13,830 nt of DNA from assembly GCA_026993285.1 (NCBI GenBank), contig JALWTZ010000346.1, positions 1 through 13,830 on the forward strand, written 5' to 3'. The first letter of the stretch is position 1; each line of letters begins with the position of its first letter. A program made the translations under genes and the position numbers. A model generated the notes under the pieces. The model made no database searches. It saw only the letters and a list, made by a program, of their open reading frames with translations, and had not been told where the DNA came from. This DNA is from Lysobacterales bacterium (GTDB lineage: Bacteria; Pseudomonadota; Gammaproteobacteria; Xanthomonadales; S139-57). Shown piece by piece: positions 1 to 6,549 of this stretch.

Positions 1-77
1 ACCACATCCAGCATGGGGGTGATATCGATGTTGGACTCCTCTTCCTGCATGGATGACTTGCCTAAAAATTGACGCAT
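1..77 (-). CDS. exbD: ExbD/TolR-family proton-channel subunit (5' part only, runs off window)
   Basis: Only the first 25 codons are in the window. The peptide begins MRQFLGKSSMQEEESNI and continues into DITPMLDVV, the conserved segment just before the single transmembrane helix of ExbD/TolR proteins. In this family ExbD is an inner-membrane subunit with one N-terminal span and a periplasmic domain, and it works with ExbB to energise TonB by proton flow. I chose the ATG at 75-77 because a GGGAG purine-rich site lies about 8 nt upstream. An in-frame ATG at 48-50 is possible but has no comparable site. The gene starts 18 nt after the exbB stop, so it is the fourth gene of the DUF3450-ttpC-exbB operon. 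A TonB gene would be expected just beyond the window edge; that is inference. Confidence 0.9.
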   Translation of the reverse strand, partial: MRQFLGKSSMQEEESNIDITPMLDV

Positions 78-95
78 TTTTTCTTCTCCCGCTTG

Positions 96-647
96 TCAAG
101 CGTAGTCTTCGTCACTGGTCAGCAGATGTTCTGCCAGCAGTGCTCGTTCGTTCTGAGCCTTTTTCTGCAGGTAGGCGCTCATGGCCACCCCGGACAGCGC
201 CGCCACCATGCCAGCCATGGTGGGTACCGTGGCCATGGATACGCCCGCAGCCATGGAACGGGGATTGCTGGAACCCACCAGTGCCATCACCTCGAACACC
301 TTGACCATGCCGGTCACCGTACCCAGCAATCCCAAAAGCGGAGCCAGTGCCACGCAGGTCTGGATCAGGGCCATGTTCTTTTCCAGCCCCTGGGTCACCA
401 CGGAAATGATCCGCTCGCGGATCTGGTGTGCAGACCAGGATTCATGATCCTTGCGGTTTTTCCATAGCTCCAGTGCCCGCCGCACGGCACGGCGATGATT
501 GAATTGCAGATAAAACAACCGCTCGAAAATCAGCGACCACATGACCAGGGTCAACAGGGCGATGGCCAGCAGCACATCGCCCCCCAGCTCAAGAAAGTCC
601 CGGATGGATTCCAGCGCAGGTATGTAGTAATACAGCTGTTCCATCAT
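96..647 (-). CDS. exbB: Short ExbB (MotA/TolQ/ExbB proton channel family)
   Basis: A 183-aa inner-membrane protein with the three-helix pattern of ExbB/TolQ: span 1 at about 23-44, a cytoplasmic loop about 50-93, span 2 about 95-118 containing APLLGLLGTVTGM, and span 3 about 132-158. The PLLGLLGTVTGM stretch is the family hallmark, and span 3 carries polar Thr/Ser residues expected along the proton path. ExbB forms the pentameric channel around ExbD and drives TonB-dependent outer-membrane transport. It is shorter than E. coli ExbB (about 244 aa) and lacks a long N-terminal periplasmic extension, as is usual for the ExbB2 of TonB2-type systems. It begins 7 nt after the ttpC stop. A GAGG site overlapping the end of ttpC precedes a double ATG at 647/644, and either codon could initiate. 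The symbol is by family; it could equally be called exbB2. Confidence 0.92.
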   Translation of the reverse strand: MMEQLYYYIPALESIRDFLELGGDVLLAIALLTLVMWSLIFERLFYLQFNHRRAVRRALELWKNRKDHESWSAHQIRERIISVVTQGLEKNMALIQTCVALAPLLGLLGTVTGMVKVFEVMALVGSSNPRSMAAGVSMATVPTMAGMVAALSGVAMSAYLQKKAQNERALLAEHLLTSDEDYA

Positions 648-654
648 CGGAACC

Positions 655-2028
655 TCAGCAACCCTTGCCGGCTTGCTTTTCTGCCTGCTCGGCCACCATG
701 CCCACGGCCTGCTCTTCCAGAATCTGGCTGAGCACCTTGGCGCGGCTGGTCATCAGGGTGTGCAGGAAGACCGTGGGAATAGCCACCACCAGACCTTCCA
801 CGGTGGTCATCAGGGCCTGGGAGATACCACCGGCCATCATCTGCGGATCACCGGTACCGAACAGGGTAATCTGCTGGAAGGTAATGATCATGCCGGTCAC
901 TGTACCCAGCAGACCCATCAGCGGAGCGATAACCGCGATGATCTTCATGAACATCAGGCCGGACTGGAACTTGGGCACTTCCTTCATCACGGCTTCACCC
1001 AGCCGCAATTCCAGGGCTTCCACATTGTCTTCCTTGTTCTCGGCGTAGACCTTGAGCACACGACCCAGCGGGTTGTTCCCCGGCTGATCCGGCCGCTTGA
1101 CCTGGGCACGAATCTTGGCGCCGACGATAGTCAGCCAGATCAAACGATAGATGGCAAAGAGCAATGCGATTGCACCCAATGCCAGCACTATGTAACCGAC
1201 AATGCCACCCTGATCCAGACGTTCCTCCAGGCTGGGGGCCTTCACCAGCAGGGACAGCAACTGGCCACGAGAAGGATCCAGACCAAAAGCCGTATAGCCC
1301 GATTTCAGGTTTTCCAGTTTCTCCACCTTTTCCAGATAGCGGCCCTGCGGCTGACGAGCCAGTTCGGACAGACGGCCGGTATCGGGGTTGTAGTTGAGAT
1401 ACTTGCCACCGGAAATGGCGTTGAACACGCCCACGCGCACCACGGGGCGCTGCACATCCTCTCCACTGGCGGTAATGATGTTGGTATTGAAACGCACCAC
1501 CTTGCCGGATTCGGTCATCTCCCGCTGCAATTCAAACCACAGCTTCTCGATTTCCTCGATGGAAGCCAGCTTGTCGGACTCGCCCATTTTCTTGGCCAGG
1601 GCATCCAGGAACTGGATACGTTCCGGGAACTGCACATTGGTCATGGAGGCCTTGAAATCACCACTGGCCTGGCCGGCGGCCTGCTGCAGCACGCCGAACA
1701 GCTCCTTCAGCGAACCCAGGCGATCCTTCAGGGTTTTCTGCAGTTGGATAATTTCCTGTTCGTTTTTGTCGAACTGGGTCTCACGCTGCTTGCTGATACC
1801 TTCCTGGCGGGCGCGTTCGGCTTTCATTTCCTTCAGCTTGCGAGCCTGATTGGCCTTGTCCTTGCGGAAATCGGCAATCCGCTTGGCGTTGGTCCTGGCA
1901 TCTTTCTGCCGACCGGTTTCCACCTGCTTGAGCAGGTCGTCCAGGTCCACGGCCTTCACAGCCAGCGCGGGGCCGGCAACGAACAGGGTCAGGGTCAGCG
2001 CCGCAACAATGCTTTGAATGCTTTTCAT
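655..2028 (-). CDS. ttpC: TtpC-like large ExbB with periplasmic coiled-coil domain
   Basis: A 457-aa protein. A signal peptide ends near AGPALA (residue 23). Residues about 27-118 are highly charged heptad-like sequence, a likely coiled coil, followed by a periplasmic domain to about 270. A first span lies at about 274-300, a cytoplasmic loop at about 301-357, and a MotA/TolQ/ExbB module at about 358-430 with APLMGLLGTVTGM and two spans. This is the architecture of TtpC, the extra ExbB-like component required by Vibrio TonB2 systems, where it acts in the inner membrane and periplasm with ExbB2, ExbD2 and TonB2. The start ATG overlaps the stop of the DUF3450 gene by one base (TAATG) and is preceded by GAGGAG, indicating translational coupling. 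The family assignment is firm; the TtpC name rests on architecture and gene order. Confidence 0.88.
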   Translation of the reverse strand: MKSIQSIVAALTLTLFVAGPALAVKAVDLDDLLKQVETGRQKDARTNAKRIADFRKDKANQARKLKEMKAERARQEGISKQRETQFDKNEQEIIQLQKTLKDRLGSLKELFGVLQQAAGQASGDFKASMTNVQFPERIQFLDALAKKMGESDKLASIEEIEKLWFELQREMTESGKVVRFNTNIITASGEDVQRPVVRVGVFNAISGGKYLNYNPDTGRLSELARQPQGRYLEKVEKLENLKSGYTAFGLDPSRGQLLSLLVKAPSLEERLDQGGIVGYIVLALGAIALLFAIYRLIWLTIVGAKIRAQVKRPDQPGNNPLGRVLKVYAENKEDNVEALELRLGEAVMKEVPKFQSGLMFMKIIAVIAPLMGLLGTVTGMIITFQQITLFGTGDPQMMAGGISQALMTTVEGLVVAIPTVFLHTLMTSRAKVLSQILEEQAVGMVAEQAEKQAGKGC

Positions 2029-2786
2029 TATTTTGCGCTCCTCGGTGCGGATACGGGAAGAACAATCAGGTCAGGTGCCGTCTGCTTGGAAGCGATCTCC
2101 AGACCCTTGCGGATGGCTTTCTTGAATTCCGCCGGCGGCAGTTCCACCCACTTGCGGTGTTCCTGATCCCAGGCGCCGGTCAGATCCCCGCTGCCAGTCT
2201 GATAGGCCAGCACCACACGACCCACACGCAAGAATTCCACTTCTACTGTCTTGCCGTTGTTGGTAATGGAACCTTTGTAGGTTTCCAACGTGCGCCCATA
2301 GTCGTTTTCGATCTGGTAGGCTTCGATCACCCGGCGGAATTTCTCCGCGTTGGTGACAGCAGCCCGCTCCAGAATCTCCCGCAAACGCTTGACCCGCTTG
2401 GTCCGTTCTTCCATCAGGAAGGGCACATCCAGGGCGATGAAGTCTTCCAGAGCATCCACCATGCGAATCATCAGCGGAACGATCTGCCGTTCAATCACCG
2501 ATACATTGCGAATGGACTCCTTGAGGTTGTCCATTTCCTTCATCTGGTTGTTCAACTGCTTTTGCAACAGCTGGTTGTACACCTTGAGGCCTTCAACAAC
2601 CTTCAGCTCGGTCTTGTAATCAGAAAGCAGATCCCCCGCCTGATCATCGATTTTCTCGATTTTCTTCTGCGCCTTCTGACCTGCTTCGATGCGGGCCTTC
2701 TCCCTGGCGGTCAGTTGATCGACCTTGCTTTGCGACCAGGCCGTGGTGGCCAGGCCCAGACAGAGCAGTAACACAATATGCTTCAT
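2028..2786 (-). CDS. DUF3450 family periplasmic protein of a TonB2-type operon
   Basis: A 252-aa exported protein. The N-terminus MKHIVLLLCLGLATTAWSQ reads as a signal peptide cleaved near residue 18. It is followed by a long charged, Lys/Glu/Gln-rich helical region (about 22-105, probable coiled coil) and a mixed region ending in VLPVSAPRSAK. Sequence style and position match the DUF3450 proteins that I know to lead TtpC-ExbB-ExbD-TonB-TPR clusters in gammaproteobacteria. Their biochemical role is not established; a periplasmic scaffold for the TonB2 complex is inference. I start at the ATG at 2784-2786, preceded by AGGTGA at good spacing and followed directly by the signal peptide. The open frame extends upstream to 2900, but that adds 38 non-signal residues before the hydrophobic core. 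First gene of the operon. Confidence 0.85.
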   Translation of the reverse strand: MKHIVLLLCLGLATTAWSQSKVDQLTAREKARIEAGQKAQKKIEKIDDQAGDLLSDYKTELKVVEGLKVYNQLLQKQLNNQMKEMDNLKESIRNVSVIERQIVPLMIRMVDALEDFIALDVPFLMEERTKRVKRLREILERAAVTNAEKFRRVIEAYQIENDYGRTLETYKGSITNNGKTVEVEFLRVGRVVLAYQTGSGDLTGAWDQEHRKWVELPPAEFKKAIRKGLEIASKQTAPDLIVLPVSAPRSAK

Positions 2787-2939
2787 CGTTTCATCACCTG
2801 TTGGACTCGATTTATTCGTTTTTCCCGGAAGCGCCGGAACACGCACATCGAACAAACTGCGCTCCCCTAAAAACCTGCATGCAGAAAACCCGGTCACCAC
2901 CTGACTAGAGGGAGCGACTGGCCTGATGCATTGAGAAGA

Positions 2940-2979
2940 TCTCAGAGCGTGAATCTTGCTCGCAGCAGTTGCTCTGAGA
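2940..2979. repeat. 9-bp inverted repeat (TCTCAGAGC ... GCTCTGAGA)
   Basis: The arms at 2940-2948 and 2971-2979 are perfectly complementary with a 22-bp spacer. They lie at the predicted start of the operon leader, so the element could be a stem-loop at the mRNA 5' end or an operator just past the start site. There is no U-tract, so it does not read as a terminator. Confidence 0.4.
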
Positions 2980-2983
2980 GACC

Positions 2984-3011
2984 ATTAGACCACAGTGATT
3001 TCATTTTGCAA
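2984..3011 (-). promoter_or_regulatory. Candidate sigma-70 promoter for the TonB-system operon
   Basis: On the minus strand, TTGCAA (-35, 3011-3006) and TCTAAT (-10, 2989-2984) are separated by 16 bp. The bases TGG just before the -10 give an extended -10 (TGn) element. Transcription would start near 2977, leaving a leader of about 190 nt before the ATG at 2786. The match is moderate: four of six at -35 and five of six at -10. Confidence 0.4.
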
Positions 3012-3028
3012 CGGTCAATTAGAAATTC

Positions 3029-3048
3029 TTGCATCAGAACTTATGCAA
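3029..3048. promoter_or_regulatory. Inverted repeat TTGCAT-N8-ATGCAA, candidate operator
   Basis: A perfect 6-bp inverted repeat with 8-bp spacing, flanked by A-rich sequence on one side and T-rich on the other, so the symmetry continues loosely outward. Its centre lies about 61 bp upstream of the start predicted from the promoter at 2984-3011, a common place for an activator site. The bound protein cannot be named; it does not match Fur or CRP consensus sequences. Confidence 0.35.
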
Positions 3049-3106
3049 TTTTTTCTTATGCGAAGGATTCGCAGCCAAACGGGCGGGTATGGAAGCGAAT
3101 GAGAGC

Positions 3107-4834
3107 CTATCGACCGCGAAACCACCAGAGCATCAAAATCAAGGCCAGTGCCTCCAGCAGGGCCAGACTTTGCCAAAAAGCCACCGGATTGCGCTCCAGC
3201 AAAGGTTTCTGTGTTTGTTCCGTCAATTTGGGATTGGGCTTTTCCAGATCATGGATAAAGGCAGACAACAGGCTGTGGCGCTGTTCCGGCCGCAGGCTGA
3301 GTGCCTTTTTCAGGGCACCATCCACCCAGGCTGGCACAGTGGGGTTCCAGGTATGGGCGGGGGTATAGCTGGATTTCAGATAATCCTTGTGCGATTGGAT
3401 TTCTCCGTAGGGCAGATGGCCGGTCAGCATTTCATAGACGATGACCGCCAGGGAGAAAATGTCCGAGCGGTTGCTGCCCGGTTCACCCAGGTGGTATTCC
3501 GGGGCGGCGTAGTTCAGCGTACCCAGCAAGGCATCTTCCTCGATGGGGCGGGCCATTTCCGCCAGGCCGGCGATCTTGGTGGAGCCAAAATCGATCACCT
3601 TGACCACACCTTCCCGGTCGATCATCACGTTTTCCGGCTTGAGGTCCTGGTGAATCATCTCCAGCCGGTGGAAGGCCCGCAGGCCGTGGGCGATCTGGCG
3701 GGCGATGTCCCGCACTTCTGCCAGTGAGGGCTGCGGGTGATCGTGCATCCACTGGCGCAGGGTCTGCCCTTCCACATATTCAGTCACATAATACAGAAAC
3801 TGGCGGCTGCGCTCGCGGGAGCAGATACGCAACACATTGGGGCTTTCGATACGCCGCCCCACCCATTCCTCGTGCAGAAAGCGGTCGATATAGGCCGGAT
3901 CATCCTGAAAATTCAGCGAGGGGGTCTTGAGCACCACCTTGCGCCCGCCATCCCGGGTATCCTCGGCCAGATACACCTGGGTACGCTTGCTGGCATGCAA
4001 CTCGCGCAGGATGCGATAGCCATCCAGCACCATGCCGGGCTCCAGTGGCGGCGGAAAGGGTTTCTGCGTCAGCCGGCGGAAGAATTCTTCCTCATTGGCC
4101 CCCGGCAGGCTTTCGATGTGCAGAATCAGGGCAGTGAGATTGTCCCGGCTGCCGGCTGCCAGCGCGGCATCCACCAGTTCGCAGGCCAGCGCATCCAGAT
4201 CACCGGCCCTGGACAGGGTTTGTTCCAGCCGTTCCGCCTCCAGCGCGTCATGCACGCCGTCGGTGGTCAGCAGCAAGCGGTCACCCGGCTCCAGCAGCAC
4301 GGTCTTGTAGTCGATTTCGGCATGGGTGTCGATGCCCAGGGCACGGCTGAGATAGTCCCGTTCATTATTCAGCCAGATGCGATGGTCCTGGGTCAGCTGT
4401 TCCAGCTTGCCCTGCCGCCATAGGTAAATGCGCGAATCGCCGATGTGCAGCAAATGGGCGGTGTTGGACTTGATCACCACCGCCGAGAAGGTGGTCACCA
4501 TGCCCTTGGCGGATTCCAGTTTTTTCTGCCCCTGGGAATAGAGCCAGCTGTTGAGCGCGCTCATCACCTTGGTGGCCGAGGTTTTCACCGTCCAGGAATC
4601 CGGCGTGGTGAAATAATCGTCGAGAAAGGTCTGTACGCTGAGGGCGCTGGCATCCTTGCCCGCCTCGCAGGCACTCATCCCGTCACAGACCACGGCGGCC
4701 ACACCCTTGGTGAGCAGCAACTCCCCTTCCGGCACCCGCAGGCCCAGGGAATCTTCATTCTCCGGCTTTTTCCCGGCCCGGCTGCACTGGCCCGCTTCCA
4801 GCATCAGCCCCTGTTGTTCGATGGGTTCGGTCAT
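3107..4834 (-). CDS. Bifunctional PP2C-type phosphatase / Ser-Thr protein kinase, membrane-anchored
   Basis: A 575-aa fusion. Residues about 10-245 are a PPM/PP2C phosphatase: KKPENEDS, VVCDGMS (D51), GMVTTF, IGDSRIY (D133), LLLTTDG (D192) and SRDNLT (D231) keep the metal-binding aspartates. Residues about 270-530 are a Hanks-type kinase: VLK (K303), HQDLKPEN (395-402), IDFG (414-417), AAPE (443-446) and RSDIFSLA. A hydrophobic helix at about 554-572 near the C-terminus should anchor it with both domains in the cytoplasm. Two motifs are altered: the phosphatase DGMGG is DGMSA, and the kinase glycine loop reads HASKRTQVYLA with no glycine. HQD makes it a non-RD kinase. It lies 45 bp after nasA on the same strand, like the kinase gene I recall beside nasA in Pseudomonas aeruginosa, so a role linked to nitrate assimilation is inferred; the substrate is unknown. 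I prefer the ATG at 4832-4834 (GGGG upstream) over an upstream GTG at 4858. Confidence 0.9.
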   Translation of the reverse strand: MTEPIEQQGLMLEAGQCSRAGKKPENEDSLGLRVPEGELLLTKGVAAVVCDGMSACEAGKDASALSVQTFLDDYFTTPDSWTVKTSATKVMSALNSWLYSQGQKKLESAKGMVTTFSAVVIKSNTAHLLHIGDSRIYLWRQGKLEQLTQDHRIWLNNERDYLSRALGIDTHAEIDYKTVLLEPGDRLLLTTDGVHDALEAERLEQTLSRAGDLDALACELVDAALAAGSRDNLTALILHIESLPGANEEEFFRRLTQKPFPPPLEPGMVLDGYRILRELHASKRTQVYLAEDTRDGGRKVVLKTPSLNFQDDPAYIDRFLHEEWVGRRIESPNVLRICSRERSRQFLYYVTEYVEGQTLRQWMHDHPQPSLAEVRDIARQIAHGLRAFHRLEMIHQDLKPENVMIDREGVVKVIDFGSTKIAGLAEMARPIEEDALLGTLNYAAPEYHLGEPGSNRSDIFSLAVIVYEMLTGHLPYGEIQSHKDYLKSSYTPAHTWNPTVPAWVDGALKKALSLRPEQRHSLLSAFIHDLEKPNPKLTEQTQKPLLERNPVAFWQSLALLEALALILMLWWFRGR

Positions 4835-4861
4835 GATCGCCCCGCTCGACACGTCCACAGA

Positions 4862-4876
4862 GCCGGAAAACCCGGC
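4862..4876 (-). repeat. Small hairpin between nasA and the kinase gene
   Basis: GCCGG (4862-4866) and CCGGC (4872-4876) form a 5-bp stem with a 5-nt loop, 3 bp past the nasA stop. It has no following U-tract. It may stabilise the upstream nasA message or act as a weak attenuator before the kinase gene. Evidence is structural only. Confidence 0.3.
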
Positions 4877-4879
4877 ACG

Positions 4880-6352
4880 CTAGCTGACATCGATCATCTG
4901 CACCGTACCATCCTCCAACACCTCGGCCATCTGCCCGGAAGGTTCATCCATGAACAGGGCAATGAACAACAACACCAGCAAACCCACGGCGGCAATCAGC
5001 AGGAAGAAATGGCTGGCATCCAGGAAAGAGTAGGCGGTGAGAAACAGCACCGCGCCCACATTGCCATAAGCCCCCACCATGCCGGCAACCTGGCCGGTCA
5101 GCCGCCGTTTCACCAAGGGTACCATGGCAAACACCGCGCCTTCGCCGGCCTGGACAAAAAAGGAGCAGAACATGGTGGCCAGCACCACCAGCAACAGGGG
5201 CCAGCCGGCATCCACCTGGCTCATCAGCAAATAGCCGGCCATCAACCCGCCCAAGAGCAGCATCAGTGTTTTCTTGCGGCCAAAACGGTCACTGAACAGG
5301 CCGCCACCGGGGCGTGCCACCAGGTTCATGAAGGCAAAGGCAGCCGCCAGCATGCCGGCCATCACCTGCGACAGGCCAAAGGTATCCATGTAGAAACCCG
5401 GCAGCATGGAAACCACGGCCAGTTCCGAGCCAAAGGTCACCATGTAGGCCAGATCCAGCACCGCCACCTGCTTGAAGGCGTAGCGGTGAATTTCCGGCAC
5501 CGGTGCCTGGAACACATGCGCATTGATGCGCCACATGTGCCAGAACTGCCAGGCATACATGCCCGCCAGTATGGCCCAGGCCAGCCACACCGCCAGCTGG
5601 CTGAACAGGCCCAGATTGCCCGGACCCAGCTTCCAGGCCAGCAGGCCCAAGGCCAGGTACAGTGGAATGTTCATCAGCGCGTACAACCAGAAATCCCCGG
5701 GGGAAGTCACCTCCATGGCCCCGGATTTCTTCGGCTTGAAATAGGTGGAACCCTTGGGGGTGTTACGCACATTGAAGTAGTAGACCCAGGCATAGCCCAA
5801 AGCCAGCACGCCGGTGACCATCATGGCGTAACGCCAGCCTTCATCTCCCCCGAACCCGGCGGCCAGTGCCGGCAGGCTGAAGGCCGCGGCCGCGGAACCA
5901 AAATTGCCCCAGCCGCCGTAGATGCCCTCGGCCAGCCCCACCTGCCGGGCCGGGAACCATTCGCCGATCATGCGAATGCCAATGACGAAACCGGCGCCCA
6001 CAAAGCCCATGAGAAAACGGATGATGGCCATGGCGCCGAAGCTGTCCACGGAGGCAAAGGCAAAACAGAGCAGGCCGCCAATGGTCAACAGGATGGCAAA
6101 CACCATGCGCGGGCCGAAATGGTCCACCAGCATGCCCACGATGATGCGCGCGGGTATGGTCAGGGCCACATTGAGAATCAGCAGGGTTTTCCACTGCTGC
6201 TCGCTCAGGCTGAAGGCCTCCACCAGCGAATGCTTGAAGGGAGCCATGTTGAACCACAGCACAAAGGAAAGAAAAAAGGCAAACCAGGTCAGGTGCAGAA
6301 TGCGTATGGGCGGGGAACCCAGATTCAGCAGGCGCAGGGGTACATCAGACAT
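4880..6352 (-). CDS. nasA: Nitrate/nitrite MFS transporter, NNP family (NasA/NarK type)
   Basis: A 490-aa integral membrane protein with about twelve hydrophobic spans. Both NNP nitrate-signature regions are visible. The first is at about 117-155 (GAGFVIGIRMIGEWFP, then GGWGNFGSA), with Arg127 in the position of the substrate-binding arginine of NarK-type carriers. The second is at about 401-435 (QAGEGAVFAMVP, then GAYGNVGA). The MFS loop FSDRFGRK occurs at 353-360 after span 8. The central region and a C-terminal cytoplasmic tail (about 468-490) make it longer than the 403-aa P. aeruginosa NasA as I recall it. It should move nitrate (possibly in exchange for nitrite) across the inner membrane for assimilation. 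I start at the ATG at 6350-6352, which has GGAG 7 nt upstream; an in-frame GTG 21 nt earlier lacks such a site. A sigma-54 promoter candidate lies 35-50 bp upstream. No nirBD or nasST genes are in the window. Confidence 0.9.
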   Translation of the reverse strand: MSDVPLRLLNLGSPPIRILHLTWFAFFLSFVLWFNMAPFKHSLVEAFSLSEQQWKTLLILNVALTIPARIIVGMLVDHFGPRMVFAILLTIGGLLCFAFASVDSFGAMAIIRFLMGFVGAGFVIGIRMIGEWFPARQVGLAEGIYGGWGNFGSAAAAFSLPALAAGFGGDEGWRYAMMVTGVLALGYAWVYYFNVRNTPKGSTYFKPKKSGAMEVTSPGDFWLYALMNIPLYLALGLLAWKLGPGNLGLFSQLAVWLAWAILAGMYAWQFWHMWRINAHVFQAPVPEIHRYAFKQVAVLDLAYMVTFGSELAVVSMLPGFYMDTFGLSQVMAGMLAAAFAFMNLVARPGGGLFSDRFGRKKTLMLLLGGLMAGYLLMSQVDAGWPLLLVVLATMFCSFFVQAGEGAVFAMVPLVKRRLTGQVAGMVGAYGNVGAVLFLTAYSFLDASHFFLLIAAVGLLVLLFIALFMDEPSGQMAEVLEDGTVQMIDVS

Positions 6353-6386
6353 GGCGGATCTCCAACTGGTCACTGCCGTGATTGCA

Positions 6387-6402
6387 TGCAGAGATCATGC
6401 CA
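6387..6402 (-). promoter_or_regulatory. Sigma-54 (RpoN) promoter of nasA
   Basis: The minus strand reads TGGCATGATCTCTGCA. It fits the consensus TGGCAYGNNNNTTGCA at every fixed position but one, with the essential GG and GC separated by exactly 10 bp. Counting from the GC at 6389-6388, transcription should start near 6376. That leaves a leader of about 24 nt that holds only the GGAG ribosome site. Sigma-54 control fits a nitrogen-assimilation gene. Confidence 0.75.
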
Positions 6403-6502
6403 GCCAGGAAAAGCAGGACTTTAGCCACCGCTTTCCATTATCTTCCCCTCAACTTGCTGACCTTGGCCCCAACTCAGGCCACCTGCCTGAAGCATTTCAT
6501 GA

Positions 6503-6540
6503 CAAAACAACACCCGCACGCACCAATTCGGTGCGTGCGG
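6503..6540 (-). terminator. Rho-independent terminator of the beta-helix gene
   Basis: A perfect 11-bp GC-rich stem (6514-6524 with 6530-6540) with a 5-nt loop begins 9 nt after the stop codon of the beta-helix gene. It is followed on the minus transcript by GTGTTGTTTTGTC, a U-rich tail. It should stop block B transcripts before they enter nasA. Confidence 0.8.
6520..6534. promoter_or_regulatory. Candidate NtrC enhancer site inside the terminator palindrome
   Basis: The core GCACC-AATTC-GGTGC has the same arms and spacing as the enterobacterial NtrC consensus TGCACCANNNTGGTGCA; only the outermost T/A and the bases flanking the centre differ. Its centre is about 151 bp upstream of the predicted nasA start, within the usual range for NtrC enhancers. 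The match could be a by-product of the terminator stem, so it is a candidate. Confidence 0.5.
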
Positions 6541-6549
6541 ACTGCAAGA

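Larger units (their letters stand above)
2787..3106. other. 320-bp intergenic leader/promoter region upstream of the DUF3450-ttpC-exbB-exbD operon
   Basis: No convincing gene is present. The high-coordinate half (about 2985-3070) is AT-rich compared with its surroundings and carries a candidate promoter and an inverted repeat. The low-coordinate half would be a transcribed 5' leader of roughly 190 nt with a 9-bp inverted repeat at 2940-2979 and a 10-bp palindrome CTGCATGCAG at 2875-2884. A short hairpin TGCGAA-GGA-TTCGCA at 3059-3073 lies 34 bp past the kinase stop but is followed by A rather than U residues on the minus transcript. The kinase gene therefore has no evident intrinsic terminator here. 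Confidence 0.6.

Noticed and set aside
673..2166. 497-aa open frame on the plus strand, antisense to ttpC
   Set aside because: Low-complexity His/Gln/Leu composition typical of antisense shadow frames; the minus-strand reading has clear signal peptide, spans and family motifs.
2787..2900. N-terminal extension of the DUF3450 gene to 2900
   Set aside because: It would bury the signal peptide behind 38 residues. The ATG at 2786 has AGGTGA at proper spacing.
2787..3060. Fur box upstream of the TonB operon
   Set aside because: No stretch approaches the GATAAT-repeat consensus on either strand.
3059..3073. TGCGAA-GGA-TTCGCA hairpin as kinase-gene terminator
   Set aside because: The 6-bp stem is followed by A residues, not U, on the minus transcript, and the 3-nt loop is tight.
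4835..4858. GTG start for the phosphatase-kinase at 4858
   Set aside because: It lies just past a hairpin with no ribosome site. The ATG at 4834 has a GGGG site and begins close to the phosphatase domain.
4445..6424. 659-aa open frame on the plus strand, antisense to nasA and the kinase gene
   Set aside because: His/Gln/Gly-rich translation with no domain, start site or signal. It is explained by the GC-skewed codon use of the two well-supported genes on the opposite strand.
6474..6490. TCAGG-N7-CCTGA inverted repeat between the NtrC-like site and the sigma-54 promoter
   Set aside because: Only 5 bp per arm and no known operator match; likely chance. An IHF site was also sought in this interval, but the best match had three mismatches.
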